From: Syntrophorhabdaceae bacterium PtaU1.Bin034
GTDB taxonomy: Bacteria; Desulfobacterota_G; Syntrophorhabdia; Syntrophorhabdales; WCHB1-27
Direction: 5' to 3'
Assembly: GCA_002067405.1 (NCBI GenBank)
Contig: MVRP01000121.1
Span: 1 to 12,271, forward strand
Length of the DNA: 12,271 nt
Shown here: positions 1 through 7,300 of the stretch, piece by piece
How the letters are laid out: each line of letters opens with the position of its first letter
Numbering within the stretch: the first letter of the stretch is position 1
Notes under the pieces: model-generated
Database searches by the model: none
Told to the model about the DNA's origin: nothing
Seen by the model: only the letters and a program-made list of their open reading frames with translations
Made by a program: the position numbers and the translations under genes

Positions 1-39
1 CGGACTAAGCCGGATAAGGGGCTCGGTGTGCGAAGCGCG

Positions 40-68
40 TTGACAATCATGCGCGAAAGAACAATATT
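40..68 (+). promoter_or_regulatory. Candidate sigma70-type promoter of the glutaredoxin/reductase operon
   Basis: A perfect -35 hexamer TTGACA lies at 40-45. After 17 bp comes AATATT at 63-68, which matches the -10 consensus at 4 of 6 positions. TATTGT at 65-70 is an alternative -10 with a longer 19 bp spacer. The leader to the GTG start at 121 would be about 45 nt. The call rests on hexamer match, spacing and position before a gene pair. The first 72 bases also read open in frame 1, so the promoter may overlap the tail of an upstream gene. Confidence 0.45.
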
Positions 69-120
69 GTAAGGTGAGTTACCGATCGGCGGTTGGTCGT
101 CATATAAGCGGAGGTGACGG

Positions 121-363
121 GTGATCACGGAGAAAAAAGTTGTTGTTTATGCGACACCGACCTGCCCGTACTGCAAGAGGGTGAAACATTACCTCGATGA
201 GAGAGGTGTCTCCTATCAGACGGTCGATGTCAGTGCCGACAAGGCTGCCCGTGATGAGATGATCAAGAAATCGGGCCAGATGAGCGTCCCGGTCACCGAG
301 GTCGACGGCGTTATTATTGTCGGGTTCGACGAGGCAGCGTTGAAAAAACAATTGGATTTATAG
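121..363 (+). CDS. Glutaredoxin-like (NrdH/Cp9-type) small redox protein
   Basis: This 80-residue protein has a single thioredoxin fold of normal length for the small glutaredoxin family. A beta strand (KVVVYATPT) leads into the active site CPYC at residues 15-18. The cis-proline loop MSVPVTEVDG lies at about 54-63, and GFDEAALKKQL near the C-terminus matches the family's G-F/Y-D end motif. It should be a cytosolic dithiol/disulfide carrier. The GTG start at 121 is chosen because GGAGGTGA at 110-117, close to the full anti-16S match, sits just upstream. The stop is 16 nt before the AhpF-like flavoprotein gene, so the two are probably cotranscribed. In Clostridium pasteurianum a similar pair (Cp9 and Cp34) transfers electrons to a peroxiredoxin, and AhpF carries an equivalent N-terminal domain. 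By analogy this protein probably accepts electrons from the downstream flavoprotein. Its final target (peroxiredoxin, ribonucleotide reductase or other) cannot be read from the window. Confidence 0.93.
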   Translation: MITEKKVVVYATPTCPYCKRVKHYLDERGVSYQTVDVSADKAARDEMIKKSGQMSVPVTEVDGVIIVGFDEAALKKQLDL

Positions 364-379
364 GACCGGAAGGCTTCGA

Positions 380-1288
380 ATGCACGACCTGATGATTTTG
401 GGCGCCGGCCCTGCCGGCATGACGGCAGCGGTTTACGCTGCAAGGCAAAAAGCGGACACGCTTCTGCTGAGCAAGGATGTGGGCGGACAGGTAAACTGGA
501 CGCTTGGTATTGAGAATTATATGGGGTATCAATTTATCGAGGGTGTGGAACTGATTCAGAAGTTTGAGGAACAGGTAAGGAAGTTCCCCATAGAAATAAG
601 GATAGGGAAAGATGTCAAAAGGCTGATCCGTGTTCGCAACGGCTTTGAAGTTGAGGCCGACGGCGAACGCCACTCCGCGCGTACCGTTATAGTATGTACG
701 GGAAAGCGACCTAAGACCCTGAACGTACCGGGAGAAGAAAAGCTGCGGGGCAGGGGGGTCACGTATTGCGAGGTATGCGACGGACCGCTCTTTCAGGGAA
801 TGGATGTTGCCGTTATAGGCGGGGGTAATTCCGCACTGGAAGCAGCCGACAATCTGACGAGGATAGCGAACCATGTGAGCCTCGTGTCCATCAGCCCCCT
901 TACCGGAGACAACATATTGATAGAAAAGGTGAAAGAATCGGGGAAGATAACGGTCATGACGCAGCACCAGACCCTTGAGGTCACGGGAGACGGAAGCGTT
1001 TCGGGCATAAGAATCAGAGACCTGGCGAGCGGACAGGAAAAGGATCTGCCGGTAGGCGGTGTGTTCGTGGAAATAGGTCTGATGCCGAACTCCGACTTTG
1101 TACGGGATGTCCTTACGCTGAATGAGCTTGGAGAAATTCAGGTAAACTGCGCTTGTGAAACAGAGATCGCAGGGCTCTATGCGGCAGGTGATGTAACGAA
1201 CGTGCCAGCAAAGCAGATAGTGGTGGCAGCAGGGGAGGGTGCTAAAGCGGCCATACAGGCGCATCAGTTCCTCCAAAAATGTATTTAG
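380..1288 (+). CDS. Thioredoxin reductase-like FAD disulfide oxidoreductase (AhpF C-terminal type)
   Basis: This 302-residue protein has the normal length of a low-molecular-weight thioredoxin reductase. The FAD motif GAGPAGMTAAVYAA is at residues 8-21. The redox-active CEVC is at 130-133, followed by DGPLF. The nucleotide-binding VIGGGNSALEAA is at 145-156, the second FAD motif AAGDVT at 268-273, and KQIVVAAGEGAKAA at about 278-291. The DGPLF and KQI..A.GEGAKA stretches resemble the C-terminal half of AhpF more than classical TrxB. The HRRxxxR signature that binds the NADPH 2'-phosphate in TrxB is absent: after the glycine motif the chain reads VSLVSISPLTGD. NADH or another donor is therefore possible. 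It should reduce the glutaredoxin encoded 16 nt upstream. The ATG at 380 has GGAAGG at 368-373. AGG and ATA codons appear commoner here than in the downstream helicase gene, but this was not counted. Confidence 0.92.
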   Translation: MHDLMILGAGPAGMTAAVYAARQKADTLLLSKDVGGQVNWTLGIENYMGYQFIEGVELIQKFEEQVRKFPIEIRIGKDVKRLIRVRNGFEVEADGERHSARTVIVCTGKRPKTLNVPGEEKLRGRGVTYCEVCDGPLFQGMDVAVIGGGNSALEAADNLTRIANHVSLVSISPLTGDNILIEKVKESGKITVMTQHQTLEVTGDGSVSGIRIRDLASGQEKDLPVGGVFVEIGLMPNSDFVRDVLTLNELGEIQVNCACETEIAGLYAAGDVTNVPAKQIVVAAGEGAKAAIQAHQFLQKCI

Positions 1289-1302
1289 GCAGTACACTGT
1301 CC

Positions 1303-1335
1303 TGGATACAGTCCCGGAGATCGGGCTTGTATCCA
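1303..1335 (+). terminator. Strong hairpin 15 nt after the reductase gene; possible terminator lacking a U tract
   Basis: TGGATACA at 1303-1310 pairs perfectly with TGTATCCA at 1328-1335. An inner CCCG/CGGG stem (1313-1316 with 1322-1325) closes a GAGAT loop, and a 2x2 internal loop separates the two stems. It sits directly after the stop of the AhpF-like gene, the right place for a transcript end or an mRNA-stabilising 3' structure. No T run follows, so an intrinsic terminator is not well supported. The pairing is seen directly; the function is inferred. Confidence 0.4.
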
Positions 1336-1642
1336 ATCCTTCGACTGACGTCCTGAAACGCATCCGAATCGCATCTCATTTGGGGCCGTTTTTCCCGTAA
1401 AATCCTTTTTGAAGCCGGCGCTGAAAAAAAGCCCTTAATTTTGAGCAAAAGGAGAGGGTCAAAAACGGAGGTCACTAAGTGTCCGATTTCTTTACAGATT
1501 TTTGCGGGCCCTGAAAGCTGTCTGATGTGGGGAAGAAATATTCGAATTTACGAATAGTTATTGAAACGATTGCGCTTTTTGAGTTGCCTAAGGAGAAGGC
1601 AGAATGTAAAAAGGATAATAAGTAAACGGTGTTAGGAGGGGA

Positions 1643-1671
1643 GTTCGACAAGTTTTCTACAAGTTGTGAAC
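1643..1671 (+). repeat. AT-rich inverted repeat followed by a T run, just before the DUF488 gene
   Basis: GTTC-ACAA (1643-1651, with one bulged G at 1647) is complementary to TTGTGAAC at 1664-1671. The spacer is 12 nt, and ATTTTTTG follows directly. The shape resembles a weak intrinsic terminator or attenuator. It could equally be an operator, because it lies 8 nt before the first possible start of the DUF488 gene. It also contains a direct repeat of ACAAGTT (1648-1654 and 1659-1665). Confidence 0.35.
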
Positions 1672-1678
1672 ATTTTTT

Positions 1679-2254
1679 GTGGAAAGAATGGGTAACAGTG
1701 GGAAATTACTCACAAAGGCTCACGATGATCATGAAGGGGCCTTACTCGCCTATACGATAGGCCATTCGACCCACCCGCTGCCGGAGTTTACCCGGTTGCT
1801 TCATGCGCATTCTATCGAAGTGGTTGCCGACGTGCGCACCATCCCGCGCTCGCGGCACAACCCGCAGTTCAATGTCGAGACGCTGCCTTCCGATCTCAAG
1901 GAGGAAGGCATTGCCTACGAGCACATGAAGGGGCTTGGAGGGCTGAGAAAGGCACAAAGGGATTCCGTTAACACCGGCTGGCGAAACGCATCCTTTCGCG
2001 GCTTTGCGGACTACATGCAGACCGGGGAATTCACGGAGCATTTTGAGAGGCTTGTTGGCATGATCGAGAGCAGGCGAACGGTGATCATGTGCGCCGAGGC
2101 CCTACCCTGGCGATGTCACCGCTTGTTGATCTCGGATGCGCTCGTTGTCAGGGGAGTAAAGGTTTTTCACATCTCGGGTGACGGCAAGGCCGGTCCTCAC
2201 ACGCTCACTTCCTTTGCACGCGTAAAGGGGGCCTCGCTTACGTATCCCGGATAG
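1679..2254 (+). CDS. DUF488 family protein
   Basis: The protein is up to 191 residues, typical for the DUF488 family. Numbered from the GTG, the family opening YTIGHSTHPLPEF is at residues 25-37 and the conserved VVADVRTIPRSR at 48-59. NPQFN follows at 61-65 and GLGGLR at 85-90. Near the C-terminus comes the hallmark MCAEALPWRCHR at 137-148, whose Cys, Glu and Cys-His-Arg are the conserved polar residues of the family. No signal peptide or membrane segment is seen, so it is probably cytosolic. DUF488 has no firmly established biochemical role that I can assign. The start is uncertain. GTG 1679 and ATG 1688 are in frame and neither has a well-spaced Shine-Dalgarno site; GGAAAG ends only 2 nt before the ATG. 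The first 22 or so residues precede the conserved domain. The gene stands alone and converges on the BMP-Cache gene 47 bp away. Confidence 0.88.
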   Translation: MERMGNSGKLLTKAHDDHEGALLAYTIGHSTHPLPEFTRLLHAHSIEVVADVRTIPRSRHNPQFNVETLPSDLKEEGIAYEHMKGLGGLRKAQRDSVNTGWRNASFRGFADYMQTGEFTEHFERLVGMIESRRTVIMCAEALPWRCHRLLISDALVVRGVKVFHISGDGKAGPHTLTSFARVKGASLTYPG

Positions 2255-2262
2255 AGGCGGCA

Positions 2263-2281
2263 ACCGGTCACTTCGTGCGGT
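2263..2281. terminator. Small hairpin between convergent genes; weak bidirectional terminator candidate
   Basis: Within the 47 bp between the two convergent stop codons, ACCG...CGGT encloses CAC-TTC-GTG. This gives a roughly 7 bp stem with a 2 nt bulge and a 3 nt loop. No T tract follows on either strand. The call rests mainly on position. Confidence 0.25.
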
Positions 2282-2301
2282 CAGGCCCGAAACGGCGTAA
2301 T

Positions 2302-4110
2302 TTATTCCTCTATACTGTCTTTTGCACAGGTGATCACGAGACGCCACATAGTACCGTGCAAGGCGACGGTCCGCCAGTGGGCTATCTTTGTCACCGGCGG
2401 TTCGGAGTCCTTGCGATAGAACCGGTACCCGCCCGTGCCCCGGTTGGTGGAGGCGACCTTTCCGGCCAGGGCAACGAGTTCGGGAAAAGGTTTATACAAA
2501 GGATCATGAAAAACATTCAATCCGATCTGCTTGGGATCCACGTCGTAGATCATCATGCCGTCGGTCTGCATAAGGAAAATATCGACCGGCAGGTTTGACG
2601 CGACCGGCCCGATGATGCTGGACAACAAATACTCCGGGGCAAACAGTGCGGACACGGACCCCGCGAACTGACGGTCCGGCGAGAATACGGGATGATGGAT
2701 GACCACCGCCTCCGGACCTTCGACTGAGCGGAACGAACCGCTCAACACCGGTTTTCCGGTTTTGAACAGCTTGATCATGTGCGCCTGCGAACTGATGTCG
2801 GCACCTTCGGATGCTTTGTGCTCAGGTGGCTCAACGGCCAGCATGATCCCCTTATTGCTCACCGTTTCACAGTCGATAATATACGGATTCGTCGCATACA
2901 GCCGCTTGAGCACCTCACGGGCATCATCGCCTTTCAGGTCTTTGCCTGACAGCGCCTGCGCACTGCGCTGAAGATCGCTGTCCAGCGTGCGCAATACCGT
3001 CGTAATCTCTCCCTGCAGCCGGGACAGAATGTCCTGCAGGTCCTTCCGGGATAGCACGTGCTTATACTCGCTCACCACGGGAACCACCAATTCTCCTGAA
3101 ACGATCTTCGCCTGCAAGGCCACAACCCTGTCGTGGATGTCGCGAGGGATCAGCTTCATATTTTTGTCGTTATAGACAAACCCGACGCCCTCCTCTCTCA
3201 GACCGAAGATCTTCAAACCTCCCGAGAATTCTCCCCGGACAAAGGACCTCACGCTTTCGAATACCGCAACATCTATGTTCTTGGTCATGCTTGTCAGGAC
3301 AAGTCCCGGCGCCTCTGTGTCCTGATCGACGTCGACGCCGATCGCCAGCTTCTTCATCTTCTTCGCCGCCCGGAAGAGGCCTGCACCCGTTGCCCCCGAC
3401 GCGTGATAAATGATGTCCACGCCTGCTCCATACATGCCCGCTGCGATACGATACCCCTTTTGAGGATCGTTAAACGCCTGGCCCGTTATACCGGCAAATT
3501 TTGAAGAGATACGAATATCAGGACGGACGGCCCTCGCGCCGGCGACATAACCGGCCTGGAATTTTCGAATGATAGGATTGTCCATACCGCCGATGAAACC
3601 GATCTTCCCCGTTTTGCTCTTCAGGGCGGCAATGGCGCCGACCAGATAGGAACCTTCTTCTTCCTTGAACACCAGTCCTGCCAGATTTGCAGGTATCGGC
3701 GCTGTCCTGCCCTTGTCGTCGTGCTTCACGGTATAGTCGATACAGGCGAATTTCTTTTGGGGATATTGAACGGCCAGTTTGCTGAACTTGTCCGAAAACG
3801 CGAACCCCACGCCGATAATCATCCCAACGTCGGAAGTCGCCACCTGGTTCAGGGCCTGTTCTATCTCCAGACTCCTCCTGTGCTCGACATAGACCGCCTT
3901 CACGCCCAGCGCATCGACTGCCTTTTCCAACCCCTTGTACGCGGAGTCGTTGAATCCGCCGTCCCCTCTGCCGGCTGTATCGAAAACGAGCGCGACCTTG
4001 GGAGGGTGTGGATTCGGTACGGGGGGATTCTGTGCTGCAACAAAAGGCACTGCTAAAGTCAGCACCAAAGAAAAGACCGACACCAACAATATTATTTTTT
4101 TTCTTTTCAT
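2302..4110 (-). CDS. Exported BMP/PnrA-family ligand-binding protein fused to a C-terminal Cache-like domain
   Basis: The protein has 602 residues from the ATG at 4110. That ATG has GGAG about 7 nt upstream; an in-frame TTG at 4122 overlaps this site and is unlikely. A signal peptide is clear: MKRKK, a hydrophobic core to about residue 25, then VAA before QNPP, with cleavage near 26. Residues about 38-345 form a BMP (basic membrane protein/PnrA) binding domain: GGFNDSAYKGLEKA at 51-64, GFIGGMDNPIIRKFQAGY at 171-188, HASGATGAGLF at 236-246, IGVDVDQD at 257-264 and LTSMTKNID at 272-280. BMP proteins usually bind nucleosides for ABC importers and are about 320-370 residues long. The remaining residues, about 365-596, look like a Cache sensor domain: NPYI at 408-411, GADIS at 436-440, GKPVLSG at 452-458, a central PVF...GSVSALF block, DGMMIYDVDPKQIG at 517-530 and HGTMWRLVI at 585-593. 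No second membrane span or signalling output follows, and no permease or ATPase gene is adjacent. It is probably periplasmic; the ligand is unknown. Confidence 0.88.
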   Translation of the reverse strand: MKRKKIILLVSVFSLVLTLAVPFVAAQNPPVPNPHPPKVALVFDTAGRGDGGFNDSAYKGLEKAVDALGVKAVYVEHRRSLEIEQALNQVATSDVGMIIGVGFAFSDKFSKLAVQYPQKKFACIDYTVKHDDKGRTAPIPANLAGLVFKEEEGSYLVGAIAALKSKTGKIGFIGGMDNPIIRKFQAGYVAGARAVRPDIRISSKFAGITGQAFNDPQKGYRIAAGMYGAGVDIIYHASGATGAGLFRAAKKMKKLAIGVDVDQDTEAPGLVLTSMTKNIDVAVFESVRSFVRGEFSGGLKIFGLREEGVGFVYNDKNMKLIPRDIHDRVVALQAKIVSGELVVPVVSEYKHVLSRKDLQDILSRLQGEITTVLRTLDSDLQRSAQALSGKDLKGDDAREVLKRLYATNPYIIDCETVSNKGIMLAVEPPEHKASEGADISSQAHMIKLFKTGKPVLSGSFRSVEGPEAVVIHHPVFSPDRQFAGSVSALFAPEYLLSSIIGPVASNLPVDIFLMQTDGMMIYDVDPKQIGLNVFHDPLYKPFPELVALAGKVASTNRGTGGYRFYRKDSEPPVTKIAHWRTVALHGTMWRLVITCAKDSIEE

Positions 4111-4196
4111 CCGTGTCTCCAATCTTCAAAGGGCGGCCGGAAGGCCCGTGATACGCACCAGATAGCAAGGGCAGCGCGCTTGTTCGCAAAAAAGGT

Positions 4197-4224
4197 AGTA
4201 TCACAACGGGGGCATCTCAGACAA
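4197..4224 (-). promoter_or_regulatory. Candidate promoter for the BMP-Cache gene
   Basis: On the minus strand, TTGTCT (4224-4219) and GATACT (4202-4197) are separated by 16 bp. TGT before the -10 gives an extended -10 (TGN). Each hexamer matches consensus at 4 of 6 positions. The predicted leader to the ATG at 4110 is about 80 nt and contains a small GGCC-TTCC-GGCC hairpin near 4132-4146. The call rests on pattern and position only. Confidence 0.3.
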
Positions 4225-4280
4225 GACAAATCTGTTACAGGACGCCATGTCGCAACTCCCTTTACTCGCCGTGCGACGCA

Positions 4281-4309
4281 TTGACGATCGACTGCAAAAA
4301 TAGGATATT
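4281..4309 (+). promoter_or_regulatory. Candidate sigma70-type promoter for the Lhr helicase gene
   Basis: TTGACG at 4281-4286 matches 5 of 6 positions. After a 17 bp spacer comes GATATT at 4304-4309, matching 4 of 6. It lies about 45 bp before the helicase start and points away from the divergent BMP-Cache gene. Transcription would begin near 4315-4317, very close to the AAGGA at 4312-4316 that precedes ATG 4325, so the leader would be very short. Confidence 0.4.
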
Positions 4310-4324
4310 GAAAGGACAAGGTTC

Positions 4325-4369
4325 ATGACAGAAAAGAATTTTGGTGCGGGTCATGAAAGACCACGGTAA
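4325..4369 (+). CDS. Possible 14-codon leader ORF overlapping the helicase start
   Basis: ATG 4325 has AAGGA at 4312-4316, the best ribosome-binding site in this leader. It opens a frame of 14 codons (MTEKNFGAGHERPR) ending at TAA 4367-4369. The helicase frame (ATG 4353, or GTG 4344, or TTG 4341) has no clear Shine-Dalgarno site and starts inside this small ORF in another frame. Translational coupling is possible. A chance ATG, or a shift in the first codons of the helicase gene, would look the same. No homology is claimed for the peptide. Confidence 0.25.
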   Translation: MTEKNFGAGHERPR

Positions 4370-7300
4370 CATCTTGGCGCTTTTTCATCCCCTTGTCGAG
4401 AAGTGGTTCAGGGAGCGGCTGGGTGCGCCAACCGATATCCAGGCAAAGGCCTGGCCCGAGATCACAAAGGGCAGGCATGCCCTTGTGACGGCGCCGACAG
4501 GCAGCGGCAAGACCCTGACCGCCTTCCTCTGGGCGATAGACCGGCTTATTACGGGTGCATGGTCTCCGGGACAGACGCGCGTCCTCTATGTATCGCCGCT
4601 GAAGGCGCTCAACAACGACATCCGGCGGAACCTGACTACGCCTCTTGAGGAGCTTGCCACCCGCTTCCGGCAGGCCGGCCAGGCGTTCCCGCAAATAAGC
4701 GTCCTCACGCGAAACGGCGATACGCCCGCTGAAGAACGACGGCAGATGCTCAAGCATCCCCCGGAAATTCTCATCACCACGCCGGAGAGCCTGAATATTA
4801 TCCTGAGCTCCCGGAGCGGGCGGGCCATGCTTTCAGGGATCGCCACGGTCATCCTCGATGAAATCCACGCCGTGGTGGGTACCAAGCGGGGAACGCACCT
4901 GATCACGGCCGTTGACCGCCTCATGAGACTCACCGGCGAGTTCCAGCGCATTGCCCTGTCAGCCACGGTGAGACCCCTGGAGACCGTGGCTGATTTTGTG
5001 GGCGGATACGTGCAGGCAGGAGACGCCGGATCAGAACGTTATGAGAAGCGTCACGTCGAGATCATCCGTTCAACGGACAGGAAACGTAATACCGTCAATG
5101 TCTGCTTTCCAAAAGACGCCCGGGAACAGTTGGTGGACGGGTCTTGGTGGCCGGTGCTCGTTGAGGCTTTCAAAGAGATTATCAGGGCGCACCGCTCGAC
5201 CCTGCTCTTTGTCAACAGCCGCAGGACCGCGGAGAAGGTCACGCGCCTGATCAACGAGGGTGAGTCCCGGGAACTCGCCTATGCGCACCACGGCTCGCTG
5301 TCCCGGGAGATCCGCCTTGCCGTTGAACAACGGCTGAAAGAGGGTGAGCTCAAAGCCATCGTTGCCACAAGCTCGCTCGAGCTCGGGATCGACATCGGTG
5401 ATCTCGACCGGGTGATCCTCATCGAAACCCCGCCTGCAATCTCCTCCGCTATCCAGCGTATCGGGCGCTCGGGCCACCGGGTAGGGGGCACGAGCCGGGG
5501 GCTGCTTTACCCCACACACGGTCGTGATTTCCTGAACGCTGCCGTTATGGCGAAGAGCGTGACCGAGCAGGATATCGAACCAATCATTCCTATCGAGGCG
5601 CCCCTCGACGTCCTTGCCCAGGTGCTCGTCTCCATGGTGAGTCTCGAAAGGTGGGATGTGGACGAGCTTTTCGCCTTCATCAGGACCAGCTACCCTTACC
5701 GCCGTCTCTCACGCAGGCAGTTTGACCTTGTCCTCTCCATGCTTGCGGGCAGGTACGCAGAGACAAGGCTCAGGGAGCTGAAACCGCGCATTTCGATCGA
5801 CAGGGTCGACAACACGGTCCACGGCAGGGAAGGGGTGCAAAGGCTGATCTACATGTCGGGCGGGACCATTCCTGACAGGGGATACTATGACCTGCGCCTG
5901 GAAGAATCCCATGCGAAGATCGGCGAGCTGGACGAAGAGTTCGTCTGGGAGCGGAGCATCGGAGATACCTTCAGTCTGGGGCCGCATGCCTGGCGCATCC
6001 AGCGGATCACGTCCAGCGATGTGGAGGTTGTCCCGACCGAGAGCAGACCGGGCATCTTTCCTTTCTGGAAGGCGGAAGACATGAACCGGGATTTTCAGTT
6101 TTCGGAGAAGATACTCCTCTTTCTCGAGCGCGTGAACGACCGTATCGACAGCCCGTCCCTGCGTGACGAGCTCCTCCGCGACTATTTCCTGAACGGTCCG
6201 GCCGCCGACGAGCTGATAGCTTATCTGAGGCGGCAGCGTGAGATGACCGGAGCCGATCTCCCCCATCGCCATCATCTGCTCATCGAGCATTTTGAGGACC
6301 CCCTGAATACATCGGACATGAAGCAGGTGATACTCCACACCGTATGGGGCGGCAGGGTCAACCGGCCCTTCGGCCTCGCCCTGCAGGCGGCATGGGAGGA
6401 AAAATATCATTACCATCTCGAAATCATCGATAACAACGATTGTATCCTCCTCATGCTCCCCCACGAATTTTCAGACGAGGATATCTTTTCTCTGGTGACC
6501 CCCGAGAACCTGGAGAGGCTGCTCCGCCGGACGCTCGAAAAGAGCGGATTCTTCGGGGCCAGGTTCCGGGAGAATGCCGGCCGTGCACTCCTGCTTCCAC
6601 GGGCGAGCTTTAAAAAGCGCCTGCCCTTGTGGCTCAATCGCCTGCGCTCAAAGAAACTTATGGATGCGGTGCTTCAATATGCCGATTTCCCCATCCTTCT
6701 TGAGACATGGCGAACCTGCCTGCAGGACGAGTTTGACCTCATGAACCTGCGAAAACTGCTCGACGAGGTCCGGGCAGGGCAGATAAGGCTGACGGAGGCC
6801 ACCACGACGACGGCATCTCCCTTTGCGGACGGCCTCATTTGGAAGCAGACCAATACGTACATGTACGAAGACGACACGTCCCGCTCCGGCAAATCTTCAC
6901 GGTTAAGCGCGGAACTCCTGAAGGAGGTCCTCTTTTCCGCGTCCCTACGGCCCCGCATCCCCCGGAACCTGGTTGAGAGCCTCGAAGCGAAGCTTCAGCG
7001 GACAGCCTCCGGCTATGCGCCGCGGTCTGCGGACGATCTCCTCGACTGGGCCAAAGAGCGTCTCCTCATACCTAAGGCCGAGTGGGAGAAGCTCCTGAAC
7101 GCAGTGGAACGAGATCATGAACTGCCGGTTGCGGAGGCGATCGGACCGATAAAGGATAAGCTCCTTTCCATCCGAATGCCCCGCGCGTCAACGGGGATGG
7201 TCTGCGCCCTGGAGAATCTGGACCGCGTGGCCCGGTCTTTTGACACCTCTACCCGTGAACTGGACGCCCGGGACATACTTACCGGCAAGCCGACCCGGGC

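Larger units (their letters stand above)
1289..1678. other. 390 bp intergenic region without a supported gene
   Basis: No frame on either strand gives a recognisable protein; longer minus-strand frames here run antisense from the reductase gene. Visible elements are: a strong hairpin (1303-1335); a Shine-Dalgarno-like GGAGGTCA near 1467-1474 before an 11-codon GTG frame (1479-1514); an ATTCG/CGAAT inverted repeat with a 6 nt spacer (1540-1555), which could be an operator; AAGGAGAAGG at 1590-1599 before ATG immediately followed by TAA (1604-1609); an AGGAGGGG at about 1635-1642 with no start codon behind it; and an AT-rich inverted repeat (1643-1671). Base composition is more AT-rich than the flanking genes. 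It may be a regulatory leader, a decayed gene or a small RNA locus; the sequence does not decide between these. Confidence 0.5.

Noticed and set aside
1..72. Open frame from base 1 ending at TAA 70-72, possibly the tail of an upstream gene
   Set aside because: Only 23 codons are visible with no family motif, and the stretch contains a good promoter. It could be coding, but the sequence does not support a call.
314..1363. 349-codon open frame on the minus strand across the reductase gene
   Set aside because: It is antisense to a clear FAD disulfide oxidoreductase, has no motif, and is rich in the residues expected from reading a coding strand backwards.
1479..1514. 11-codon GTG frame with a GGAGGTCA site before it
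   Set aside because: It is too short to judge and has no recognisable peptide. It is kept only as part of the intergenic description.
3518..4204. 228-codon minus-strand frame overlapping the 5' half of the BMP-Cache gene
   Set aside because: It is a shadow frame of the BMP-Cache gene, low in complexity and rich in Arg and Gly, with no domain signature.
5709..6464. 251-codon minus-strand frame inside the helicase gene
   Set aside because: It lies antisense to an intact Lhr reading frame and shows no motifs or ribosome-binding site.
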